The notes beneath the pieces were generated by a model, which was not told where the DNA came from, ran no database searches, and worked only from the letters and a program-made list of their open reading frames with translations. The position numbers were made by a program, and so were the translations under genes. 64,000 bases of DNA from Caldilineaceae bacterium SB0664_bin_27 (GTDB lineage: Bacteria; Chloroflexota; Anaerolineae; Caldilineales; Caldilineaceae), in the NCBI GenBank assembly GCA_009838625.1, contig VXRG01000130.1, positions 29,032 through 93,031 of the forward strand, in the 5' to 3' direction. Shown here piece after piece: positions 1 through 9,044 of the stretch (its first letter is position 1; the number at the start of each line of letters is the position of its first letter).

Positions 1-477
1 GTAGACACGAATGGCTCGGTCCCAGCGTCCGCCCATCCGGTAAAGGGTCGCCAGGGCAGGTCGCGTCAGCATGAGGGGGCGCTTCTGACGCAGAAGCGTG
101 CGAGACAGCCCCTGGCGGATCGGGCGATTGTAGGGCGCGTTTTCCAGCGCCAGGGTCCAGTAGCGTTGTGCCCTCGTCAGGTTTCCCTCAGCTTCGGCGC
201 CCCTGGCCAGCACTGACCAGGCCAGCTCGCTGCCGGGATCTGCCCCAAGCAGGCGCAGCGCCCAATCCCTGCCTTCGCGCCAGCGTCGTAAGAGCCAGAT
301 GACCTGGAGATAGCGGAAATAGGTGGGCAGGTGGCGCGGCAGGGCCTTTAGGATGACGCGAATCAACGGGACGGCCTCCTCGGGGCGGCTGGCCGTAAGG
401 TGGCCGTCGATGACGTCGTTCCAGTGTGAGAGCTGTGTGCCAACTGTGGGGGGTTGGCCGAATCGGGGTTGAGTCAT
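1..477 (-). CDS. TPR-like hypothetical protein, truncated by the window edge
   Basis: Manual reverse-strand translation from ATG at 477..475 is open to base 1 (159 codons: MTQPRFGQPPTVGTQLSHWNDVIDGHLTASRPEEAVPLIRV...). The ATG overlaps the stop of the upstream epimerase gene (ATGA). Not in the ORF track because it runs off the edge. Confidence 0.6.
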   Translation of the reverse strand, partial: MTQPRFGQPPTVGTQLSHWNDVIDGHLTASRPEEAVPLIRVILKALPRHLPTYFRYLQVIWLLRRWREGRDWALRLLGADPGSELAWSVLARGAEAEGNLTRAQRYWTLALENAPYNRPIRQGLSRTLLRQKRPLMLTRPALATLYRMGGRWDRAIRVY

Positions 478-920
478 TCGAGCAGGTGCGCCGCGTCCCT
501 CTCCAGCAGTTCGATCATCACGCCGTGAGCAGCCTGGGGATGGACAAAGGCGACAAGGCCGTGGATACCCTGACGGGGGCTCTCGTCGACCAGGCGGACG
601 CCGTTGGCGCGTAGCTCTTCCAGAGTGCGCGTTATGTCGGGCACGGCGAAGCAGACGTGGTGGCTGCCTTCTCCGCGGCGGGCCAGGAAGCGGGCGGTGC
701 CGCTCTCCCTGTCGGTGGGAGACAGGAGCTCAATCGTGCTGTTTCCGGATGCGAGAAACGCTATTTCGACACCGTGATCGGGCGCATCGAGCCGCTCGAG
801 GAGCCGGAAGCCAAGGATGCCGCAGTAGGTGGCAAGGGCTTCGTCGAGGTCCTGGACGACGATGCCTACGTGGTCGACTTGGGCGTCGGTTAGTAGGCTG
901 GTGTCTTTGATGTTTATCAT
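474..920 (-). CDS. mce: methylmalonyl-CoA epimerase (glyoxalase/VOC fold)
   Basis: QVDHVGIVVQDLDEALATYCGILGF...HHVCFAVPDI...HPQAAHGVMIELLE is typical of methylmalonyl-CoA epimerase. Same strand as the mutase. Confidence 0.88.
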   Translation of the reverse strand: MINIKDTSLLTDAQVDHVGIVVQDLDEALATYCGILGFRLLERLDAPDHGVEIAFLASGNSTIELLSPTDRESGTARFLARRGEGSHHVCFAVPDITRTLEELRANGVRLVDESPRQGIHGLVAFVHPQAAHGVMIELLERDAAHLLE

Positions 921-1262
921 GTCGTGCGAACAGGTCCGGTATTGGTGGCGTCTGACCCAAGAACTGGGGCTGTTTCCAGTCTATGCAACCAACCCCCGAA
1001 GTGCGGGCAATCCTCTCGGGCATAATCAAGTCCAAATGCCAGCACGGTAAGTGTCCCCCATAATGGCTTGCGACTGCCTTGCACGAGATTCTTGACGCGT
1101 TTTGCAGGTTTCTAAGATCGCCTGAAGGAACAAAAGCGCTTCGTTACAGTTTGACACACCCGACCAAATTGGCACGATCAAGACGTTGATCGGGCCAAGC
1201 TCCAGATTCCGAATCGACGGGATATTCTTGAATCCTTCCACAGTGATGCTGTCGAGCGCTTC

Positions 1263-1751
1263 TCACTCCTCATCCTCGTAGAGACCCCAGCCGGGAAGTT
1301 CTGCGTCTTGTCCCGAAATGGCGCCGAGCGGCTGTATGAGGAATTTGCCCTCCGCGCGAACCGCTACGGCGCCGTCGGGCAGATAGATTTCGCCGCTGCC
1401 GGTGAACATGCGTCGATTCCGGGTGAGAACGCGGCCCCGGGCGCTGACCTCCGTTTCGAGAGGGACGGGATGCAGGAACCGCGTATTCAGCTCCGCGGTG
1501 ATGCCCCATCTCTCCACGTGCACGCCTTCACCGAAGTTGATTGCGCGGGCGATGGTCTCGTCCAGGACGCCGGTGAGAACACCGCCATGCATGCGCCCGG
1601 GATAGCCCTGGTGGCATGGCTGGCCGGAGAAGAGGGCCATGACCTCTGAGGAGCCGCCGTCAGTAACAGTTTCATAGAAACGCACTCTCACGCTGGCTAC
1701 GTTATCCAGGCCGCAGACAAAGCAGTAGGAGCTGTTCGGTTGCTTCTGCAT
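1263..1751 (-). CDS. PaaI-like hotdog acyl-CoA thioesterase
   Basis: CFVCG...HQGYPGRMHGGVLTGVLDETIARA hotdog motif. Start chosen at MQKQPN because it overlaps the mutase stop as TGATG. Confidence 0.75.
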   Translation of the reverse strand: MQKQPNSSYCFVCGLDNVASVRVRFYETVTDGGSSEVMALFSGQPCHQGYPGRMHGGVLTGVLDETIARAINFGEGVHVERWGITAELNTRFLHPVPLETEVSARGRVLTRNRRMFTGSGEIYLPDGAVAVRAEGKFLIQPLGAISGQDAELPGWGLYEDEE

Positions 1752-3487
1752 CAGACCCAGCTCGACGGCTGGTACTCGCCGAATACAGCCCTGAGAGCAT
1801 CGCAAATTTCACCGATTGTTACATCGCTTTCGACCGCTTCGACAAAGAGCGGCATGAGCGGTTCGCCGGCCTTGCGTGCGGACTGCTCAATGCGCTGAAG
1901 TACGGCGGAGACTTTGTTCTGGTCACGGCCGCCGCGCAGAGCCGTCAGCGCGGCGATCTGTTCGTTTTGCACGACCTCATCCACGCGCAAAGTCTCTTCG
2001 GGGAGCGCCGTTCCGCCCTGGTAGCGGTTGACGCCGACTACGGTCTGGGCGCCGCTCTCGACGGCGCGCAGGGAGGCATATGCCGACTCCTGGATCTCGC
2101 GTTGAATGAAACCGTCCGCAACGGCCTGCATGGCGCCTCCCAGCTCGTCGATGCGTTCGATATACTCGCAGGCCCGGCTCTCGATTTCATCGGTCAGCCA
2201 TTCAATATAGTAACTGCCTCCAAGCGGGTCAACGACGTCGCCCACGCCGCTTTCACCGGCAAGAATCTGTTGCGTGCGCAGCGCGATTTCGACGGCCTTT
2301 TCAGTGGGTAACGCAAGTGCCTCGTCTTTGGAATTGGTGTGCAGGCTCTGTGTGCCGCCTAGTATGGCGGCCAGGGCCTGTACCGTAACGCGCGCTATAT
2401 TGTTGTCGGGTTGCTGGGTGGTCAGTGTACTGCCCCCTGTCTGCGTATGAAAGCGAAGCCGCCAGCTCTTGGGGTTGGTTGCGCTGAAACGCCGTCGCAT
2501 CAACTTCGCCCACAGGCGGCGGGCGGCGCGAAACTTTGCTACTTCTTCCAGGAAATCATTGTGGGCATTGAAGAAGAAGCTGATCTGGGAGGCAAAGAGG
2601 TCGACGTCGAGCCCTACGTTGATCGCCTGCTGCACGTATTCGACGGCGTTTGCGAGCGTGAAAGCCACCTCCTGGACGGCGCTGCTTCCGGCTTCGCGAA
2701 TGTGATATCCGCTGACCGAAATCGTATTCCATTTGGGCAGGTGCTGTGCGCAGTAGAGGAACAGGTCGGTCATCAGACGCATTGAGGACGCAGGCGGGAA
2801 GATGTAGGTGCCGCGGGCGATATACTCCTTCAGAATGTCATTCTGCACAGTGCCCCGGAGGCTCGCCGGCGGCACGCCCTGCTCCTTGGCGACGGCGATG
2901 ACCATGGCCAATAGGATCGCGGCCGGCGCGTTGATGGTCATGCTGACGCTGACTTTTTCCAGCGGGATATCACGGAGGAGCGTGCGCATATTTTGCAGGC
3001 TGCTTATGGAAACGCCTACCTTTCCCACTTCGCCTTGGGAAAGATCGTGGTCGGCGTCATAACCGATTTGGGTGGGGAGGTCGAAGGCGACTGACAGGCC
3101 TGTCTGCCCCTGATCTATCAGGTAGTGGTAACGCCGGTTGCTCTCGGCCGCCGAGCCGAATCCCGCGTACTGACGCATGGTCCAGAGGCGGCCGCGATAC
3201 ATGTTGGGTTGCACGCCGCGCGTGAAAGGGTATTCGCCGGGGAAGCCGAGTTTTCGCAGGTACTCGTCGGCGGCCTCGCCGTTCGAACCCTCTTCGGAGG
3301 GCGTGTACAGAGGCTCAATGACTATGGAGGGGCTGCTGGTCGTGAACCGTTCTTTGCGTTCGGGGAACCGCCTCACCACCGGCCCGAGAGAGTTCTCTTG
3401 CCAGGCCAGTTTCAGCGTTTTCAATTTGTCGGGGTTGGCGTGCGTCTGCGAGCCACCGGCTTGCGGCTTGCCGCTCAGTTCATCCAT
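1751..3487 (-). CDS. methylmalonyl-CoA mutase large (catalytic) subunit, no C-terminal B12-binding domain
   Basis: [61 protein letters not shown]. 578 aa ending before any DxHxxG cobalamin-binding domain. Confidence 0.92.
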   Translation of the reverse strand: MDELSGKPQAGGSQTHANPDKLKTLKLAWQENSLGPVVRRFPERKERFTTSSPSIVIEPLYTPSEEGSNGEAADEYLRKLGFPGEYPFTRGVQPNMYRGRLWTMRQYAGFGSAAESNRRYHYLIDQGQTGLSVAFDLPTQIGYDADHDLSQGEVGKVGVSISSLQNMRTLLRDIPLEKVSVSMTINAPAAILLAMVIAVAKEQGVPPASLRGTVQNDILKEYIARGTYIFPPASSMRLMTDLFLYCAQHLPKWNTISVSGYHIREAGSSAVQEVAFTLANAVEYVQQAINVGLDVDLFASQISFFFNAHNDFLEEVAKFRAARRLWAKLMRRRFSATNPKSWRLRFHTQTGGSTLTTQQPDNNIARVTVQALAAILGGTQSLHTNSKDEALALPTEKAVEIALRTQQILAGESGVGDVVDPLGGSYYIEWLTDEIESRACEYIERIDELGGAMQAVADGFIQREIQESAYASLRAVESGAQTVVGVNRYQGGTALPEETLRVDEVVQNEQIAALTALRGGRDQNKVSAVLQRIEQSARKAGEPLMPLFVEAVESDVTIGEICDALRAVFGEYQPSSWV

Positions 3488-3527
3488 CTCGATTCACATG
3501 TTTGGAATGCAGCGAAGCCTGACCGGT

Positions 3528-4154
3528 TTACATTTCCAGCCGGCCCGCGAGGGCGTTGCTCAGGGTCATTTCGTCGGCATATTCGAGGTCGCCGCCGGTT
3601 GGCAGACCCCGGGCCAGGCGGGTGACCCGTACGCCCAGGGGCTTGATTAGCCTGGAAATATACATTGCGGTGGCCTCCCCTTCAAGGTTCGGATTGGTCG
3701 CCACCAGCAGTTCTTTCGTTTCACCGTTTTTCGCCTCTTCTCCGGGATGGCCCGGCTGCAGCCGGTTCAGCAGCTCCCGAAGTTTCAAGTCGTCAGGCCC
3801 GATTCCTTCCACGGGCGAAATTGCGCCGTGCAATACATGGTAGAGGCCCTGGTAGGAGCCGGTGCGCTCTATGGCCTGGACGTCAAGGGGCTCTTCAACC
3901 ACACAGATGATCGATCGGTCGCGCTGTTCATTGTCGCAGATTGCGCAGGGGTCTTTGTCGGCGATGTTGTGGCAGAGGCCGCAAAACAATGTTGCCGCCT
4001 TCAATTCCTGCAGAGCGGCGGCCAGCGAAAGGGCGATCTCTTCGTCGCTGCGCAAAAGGAAATAGGCAAGCCGGGAAGCCGACTTCGGCCCAATTCCCGG
4101 CAGGCGGCTGAAGGCGTCGATCAGATTGGAAACTGGTTGTGCCAGCGGAGCCAT
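3528..4154 (-). CDS. recR: recombination mediator protein RecR
   Basis: LIDAFSRLPGIGPKSASRLAYFLL; CGLCHNIADKDPCAICDNEQRD zinc finger; Toprim-like segment. Confidence 0.95.
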   Translation of the reverse strand: MAPLAQPVSNLIDAFSRLPGIGPKSASRLAYFLLRSDEEIALSLAAALQELKAATLFCGLCHNIADKDPCAICDNEQRDRSIICVVEEPLDVQAIERTGSYQGLYHVLHGAISPVEGIGPDDLKLRELLNRLQPGHPGEEAKNGETKELLVATNPNLEGEATAMYISRLIKPLGVRVTRLARGLPTGGDLEYADEMTLSNALAGRLEM

Positions 4155-4180
4155 TGCGTGATCCTGATCTCTGTTCCCGA

Positions 4181-4588
4181 CTAAAAGCCGAGGCCGGGAA
4201 TGTTCAGGCCGTCGGCGAATCCGCCCATTCGCTCTTCTGTGAGGGACTTGACTTTGTCCGAGGCGTCGCCAATTGCCGCCAGGAGCAGGTCTTCCAGCAT
4301 CTCGACGTCCTCCGGATCGACTACCTCCGGCTTGATTCTCAACGCCTGTACCGCCAGATGGCCGTCCATATCCACTTCGACCATTCCGCCCCCGGCACTG
4401 CCTGTCACTATCTCATCGGCCAGCTCTTCCTGCGCCTTTTCCATGTCGCCCTGCATCTTGCGCACGCGCGCGGCGAGGTCGCCGCCCATGCCGCCGCCGA
4501 GTGAACCGCCTGAAGGCATGCCAGGGCCGCCGCCTCCGAACGGATTGTTGCCGCTTCTTGTTCTGCGATTCCTCTTCTTTTTCGCCAT
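4181..4588 (-). CDS. YbaB/EbfC nucleoid-associated protein
   Basis: RKMQGDMEKAQEELADEIVTGSAGGGMVEVDMDGHLAVQALRIKPEVVDPEDVEMLEDLLLAAIGDA; located between dnaX and recR as is typical. Confidence 0.93.
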   Translation of the reverse strand: MAKKKRNRRTRSGNNPFGGGGPGMPSGGSLGGGMGGDLAARVRKMQGDMEKAQEELADEIVTGSAGGGMVEVDMDGHLAVQALRIKPEVVDPEDVEMLEDLLLAAIGDASDKVKSLTEERMGGFADGLNIPGLGF

Positions 4589-4624
4589 AGGGCTTACTCC
4601 TGGTGCAAAAGGATTACTGCTGCT

Positions 4625-6271
4625 TTAGTGTCGGTCGGCCTCGGGGCTGCTGTCGCTGACTTTGGCGCCCAATTCGGATACAGCGTACTCCAACAGGGGA
4701 TCCGGCCCGCTGGGCTGCGGCTCTTCCACCGACTGCCCGGTCGTCGAGGGGATAGTGGCCTTGTCGCCGCTCTGGCAAATGAGTGTAATCTGTTGGCCCA
4801 GCATATCTGACAGGATGCCGGAGACGGCATCCTTCGTTTTGGCCTCGGAGATCATCTTCTGGGAAAATGTATTGTTTCCAAAGGCAATGGCCACAGCATC
4901 CCCGCCGATTGCAAGATCCCGTATGGAGCGGAGGGAGGCCTGTTGTTTGTGCCCGCAACGGTCGCGTACGGCGTTCATGAACTCGCCCCACCTGTCTCTC
5001 AGCCGCTGCATGGCCTCGGCGTCCAGAGGCGCAGCGGACGTTGCTTCGGAGACGGGACTCCTGCTGGGGCGAGTATCTGGCTGTGCGGTGGTCTTGGCCC
5101 GGGGGGGCGGCGCGGGGGATGCGGCACGGGTCTCCGATTGTGCCGGCGCGGGTAGGGGCGCAGGTTGCTGAACGCCTTCGATAAGCTCCACGAGCGCCAG
5201 TTCAAGGGGCAGCTGGGGCTGGAAGCCGCCCTTCAGCTCAGTCATGGCTTGACTGAACCGTTTGATAGCCAGGAGAGTATCTGCTTTCTCTATTTCGCTG
5301 GCCTGCTTTTTCATTGTCTGGACGGTATCCGGAGCGGAGTCTTCAAGCAATGCAGTATCGTCTACCATCTGCAGGAGCATCACGCCCCGCAGATGTTCGA
5401 TCACCTGGGCTGCGAACTCATTGAGGCTTCCTCCTTGAAGCAGGAGGCCGTGGATCAGCTCCAGGCCAGAGGAAACATTTTTGGCCGCAAGTGCGTCGAC
5501 AAATGCGGCTACCGTTTCGCCTGCGACGCTGCCCAACACCTGTTGCACCTGCTCCAGGGAAATTGCCTGCCTCTCACCGGCCGACGCGGCCGCACCGTAA
5601 CTGGTCATCTGATCGAGCAGGCTGACGGCGTCCCTCATACAGCCTTGCGCGCTGCGGGCAATAGCGAAAATTGCCGGTTCCTGAACTTCGAAGCCCTCTT
5701 CGCCGGCAATGTGTGTCAGGTGGGCTGCGATCTCAGCAACCGGAATGCGGCGAAAATCAAAACGCTGACAGCGGCTGAGAACGGTTGCGGGTATGCGGTG
5801 AGGTTCGGTCGTGGCAAGCACGAAACGGGCGTAGGGTGGAGGCTCCTCCAACGTCTTGAGCAGTGCGTTGAACGCGCTGGCACTGAGCATATGTACTTCG
5901 TCAATGATGTAGACTTTGTAACGGGACTCGCTCGGCTGAAAGCCGACCTTTTCTCTCAACTTTCGAATATCGTCGACACTGTTATTGCTGGCCGCGTCGA
6001 TTTCGATCAGGTCCAACATGCGGCCTTCGTTGATTGCGGTACAGTGGCTGCAGCGGTTGCAAGGCCGGCTCTTTTCGTCTGTACAGTTCAGGGCTTTGGC
6101 GAGGATTCTGGCGGTAGAGGTCTTGCCGGTGCCGCGGGGGCCTGCGAACAGATATGCGTGGGCCACCCGCTCTTCGCGCAGTGCGTTTAGCAGGGTGGTC
6201 GTTACATGCTCCTGGCCTACCACTTCGTCGAAAGTCTGGCTGCGCCACTTGCGGTACAGCGCCTGTGCCAT
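4625..6271 (-). CDS. dnaX: DNA polymerase III gamma/tau subunit
   Basis: MAQALYRKWRSQTFDEVVGQEHVTTTLLNAL...LFAGPRGTGKTSTARILAKALNC; ORF extends to 6325 but MAQALYRKW is the likely start. Confidence 0.95.
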   Translation of the reverse strand: MAQALYRKWRSQTFDEVVGQEHVTTTLLNALREERVAHAYLFAGPRGTGKTSTARILAKALNCTDEKSRPCNRCSHCTAINEGRMLDLIEIDAASNNSVDDIRKLREKVGFQPSESRYKVYIIDEVHMLSASAFNALLKTLEEPPPYARFVLATTEPHRIPATVLSRCQRFDFRRIPVAEIAAHLTHIAGEEGFEVQEPAIFAIARSAQGCMRDAVSLLDQMTSYGAAASAGERQAISLEQVQQVLGSVAGETVAAFVDALAAKNVSSGLELIHGLLLQGGSLNEFAAQVIEHLRGVMLLQMVDDTALLEDSAPDTVQTMKKQASEIEKADTLLAIKRFSQAMTELKGGFQPQLPLELALVELIEGVQQPAPLPAPAQSETRAASPAPPPRAKTTAQPDTRPSRSPVSEATSAAPLDAEAMQRLRDRWGEFMNAVRDRCGHKQQASLRSIRDLAIGGDAVAIAFGNNTFSQKMISEAKTKDAVSGILSDMLGQQITLICQSGDKATIPSTTGQSVEEPQPSGPDPLLEYAVSELGAKVSDSSPEADRH

Positions 6272-6411
6272 CTTCTTCACTCCCATTGGACGAGGAAACC
6301 GGCAGCGTTTCCCGTCCATTGACAACCCGCCCGGACATCCCGAATCAGTCTACCACCGGGCAGTACCTGAAGCAAACGGTTGGGAGTTTTTCCTCGTGGT
6401 ATACTTGCTTT

Positions 6412-7998
6412 ATGAGCAAAAAAATCATCCATTCGCTTCGGGAAAGGCGGCTCGTCGAAGAGGCAGTTGCCGGACTGGATGCTGCTAGTTCTGAGGCGGA
6501 ACTGACGCTGGAAGTGCAGAGGATCGCAAGCGAGCACGCGCCTGAACTGGTTCTCCCTGCGATTCGCAAAAACCTGGGCACGGGCAGCAGCCGGTTGCGT
6601 GGAGGGTTGGGTCGGCTGTCAGCACTGCTGGCGGGACCTGAGACCGTTGCGATGCTGCGCACGGAGGCCGGCCGACGCGACAATCCGACTCAGACGCGAT
6701 TGAACGCCGCCATGATCCTGGAAAAGTTCCTTCAGGTTGAGGTTTCAGCGGGCCTGATGGGTGATCTGAATGACCCGAACTTCATTGTCTTTCAGAGCCT
6801 GAAAGAGGCGGTGGAGGAGGCGCGGTCCAACCGGGCGGTCCTGATGGAGTATGTACGACAAATGCGTCAGGAGAATCTGGACGTCGCCCACCTGGTGCTC
6901 GATCTGATAGGCCAGCTGCCTGAAACGGACCAGCCGGAGTTGCTGCGTCTGATTGCATACGATTCCAGGCCGGGCGTCGGGGAAGCCGCCGTGGATCGTT
7001 TGAGCTCTCTGCGAGGAGAGGCTGTCGGAGCGCAGAGCGCATCTAAGCTACATACGCTCCAATTCACTCTACGACCGGAACTTGCGCAGACGGCCGCCAG
7101 AAACCTGCGCAAACTGCGCCTTGCCGGCGTTCATTGGAATGCACAGAGTGCAGACGACTGGTGGGGGCTTATCTCACCCAGCGATCTTCAAGGCACGCAG
7201 CACCTGTGGTTTCTGGAAGGCGGGAGCGAATATGACGGTAAGTTGGTCGGACTGCGCATCAATCGAGTGGCAGGGATTCTGGGGGCATTTGGACTCGAGA
7301 GTGTAGAACGCCGGAATCTTCCTCCCAGCCGCCGGGCAGGCAAGATGTATTCGATCTCAACTTCGCCAGGAGAAAGCGCTGTTTTCGTCGCCATTCCGTA
7401 CAATTATGCACGACATGTCCTGCAAGAGGGACTGGAGGGCCACTGGCGGGTCCGGTCCGAGCGAGCTTTGCCTGATGACTTCACGCTCTTCTGTCCGCTC
7501 CTGTTCCAATGCCAGGCGGACCCGATTTCCGACCAACTCTCATCCTTACTTGCGTCCGGGCCGGAGTTGTGGGACGAGGAGCAGGAAGAGCTGTCGAAAG
7601 TCACTGCCGCATTTCTGGAACATTCGGCCATGGCTGGCTGGATACTGCCGGTAGGTGAGACTGGCGGGGCCACTGAGGCGATCCGGCGGCAGTTGCCGCG
7701 CCGCGAAGTGGATAGGAAAGGGCAGAGTAACCTGGCCGGCATACCATCGGAAGTTCTGGGCAAGCTGGCTGCTAAGGTCGTTTCAGAGAACATGCCGCAA
7801 GAACTGGTCGAACAGTTGCGGCAGGCGCTGCTGGCTCAGGCCGCCTGGTTGCATTTTTCAGGCGACCAGGGTTCCGCTCGCCGTTCGGTCTACCTTTCTG
7901 AGAGCTTACGCCGCGTGCCGCTTCACAATCATCCACTACTCTTGCAGATGATTGCGCGCGGCTTTGTTGCGCTTCCGGAAGAGGAGAACGCCAGTTAA
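6412..7998 (+). CDS. hypothetical protein, possibly HEAT-like alpha-solenoid
   Basis: 528-aa ORF from ATG 6412 (MSKKIIHSLRERRLVEEAVAG...), divergent from dnaX. The longer ORF start at 6154 would overlap dnaX. Family not recognised. Confidence 0.7.
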   Translation: MSKKIIHSLRERRLVEEAVAGLDAASSEAELTLEVQRIASEHAPELVLPAIRKNLGTGSSRLRGGLGRLSALLAGPETVAMLRTEAGRRDNPTQTRLNAAMILEKFLQVEVSAGLMGDLNDPNFIVFQSLKEAVEEARSNRAVLMEYVRQMRQENLDVAHLVLDLIGQLPETDQPELLRLIAYDSRPGVGEAAVDRLSSLRGEAVGAQSASKLHTLQFTLRPELAQTAARNLRKLRLAGVHWNAQSADDWWGLISPSDLQGTQHLWFLEGGSEYDGKLVGLRINRVAGILGAFGLESVERRNLPPSRRAGKMYSISTSPGESAVFVAIPYNYARHVLQEGLEGHWRVRSERALPDDFTLFCPLLFQCQADPISDQLSSLLASGPELWDEEQEELSKVTAAFLEHSAMAGWILPVGETGGATEAIRRQLPRREVDRKGQSNLAGIPSEVLGKLAAKVVSENMPQELVEQLRQALLAQAAWLHFSGDQGSARRSVYLSESLRRVPLHNHPLLLQMIARGFVALPEEENAS

Positions 7999-8105
7999 CA
8001 ACTGAAGTGAGGGCTGCTGGCAGTCTTGCCGGTCTCACGCTTCGGCAAATCACATACGGAAGGCCAAGACCACATGCTCCGTGAATCGATTCAAACAACC
8101 TTTTT

Positions 8106-8133
8106 ACATTTTTTGCTCAACCGCAAAAAGTGT
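8106..8133. repeat. inverted repeat ACATTTTTTGC-tcaacc-GCAAAAAGTGT
   Basis: Arms 8106-8116 and 8123-8133 match at 10 of 11 positions with a 6-nt loop. Confidence 0.6.
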
Positions 8134-9044
8134 GTATTTTAAAAGGGAAGGAGTCATGAAATCCGCGAAATTTGCAGCGAGCCAATACTTTGGCTAGATT
8201 TAGGCGTTTTCTTCTTAGGTGTGAACTGTTCTCTTCACGGATTTCCACTGACTGCGGATGTAATCTTGAATGAAGAGACAGGACCTCTGGGCTATTGTTC
8301 TCCTTTAGTGTGATCCCAGAGTAGAAAGAAACTGTAGGCAGCGACAGGTACACGCACAAAGTACGACTTGAAGCTCAGTCTTGTAGTTGACCTTTGGCCT
8401 GCCTGGTGTGAACAGAACAGCAATGATGCTGGCACTTGCAAGTTCATCTGGAACAGTAGCCAAACTTACAACGCCGAAGTGGGGTTGCGTTTATTGCGTG
8501 TCCCTTCTCTTACCTCTAAGTAGTAGCCTGGACTCTCCCCCGCCCTGGGCGCCCGTACGACACAATCGAATTAGGATAGCTCTCAAGCGGAATCCGGCGC
8601 CTGCATTTCCGCCGCTCTTCGAAGGTTGCCCTGTCAAATCTGCCGCGATTCCTTCCGGAATGACGCGGGCCAAGGGGTCTTCCTCCTGTAGAGAGGACAG
8701 GACTTCGAGTTGTATGTCACTGGAGGCGTATAGACGTCGAGGACGGCGCAATTCGGGAAAGGCCAAAGTAACAGAAAAATATTGCTGCGAAATACTCGCG
8801 AGTGGTCAGCGAAGTACGGCAATGGCGGCGTTAGTCGGCATCCCCTCGGGGTCACCCGTTTAGTCGGATAAAGTCAAGCAATGCAAGGAGATAGGTTGCA
8901 TCATTACACAGTGAGTTGCACAGCAGAGTCTACTCTCTTCTTTAAGACGAGCGGCTTCAAATGGCAGGATGCCGCCCAGCAAATCCTGACGACTGGCCTT
9001 CAGCCCTGGAGAATCTGTCAGGTCATTTCAGAGGAGCTCCGTAG

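Noticed and set aside
5270-5330. Possible programmed frameshift site in dnaX
   Set aside because: The A-run (ATGAAAAAGCAG) has five A's and lacks the A-AAA-AAG heptamer, and no -1 stop arrangement is evident.
5165-6190. 341-aa ORF antisense to dnaX
   Set aside because: Fully covered by dnaX on the other strand; no family motif.
8794-8803. 10-bp palindrome ACTCGCGAGT
   Set aside because: Short palindromes of this size are expected by chance over 64 kb; no supporting context.
8387-8863. 158-aa ORF in the 8-9 kb gap
   Set aside because: No motif, competing ORFs on the other strand, and Ser/Arg-rich composition typical of spurious frames.
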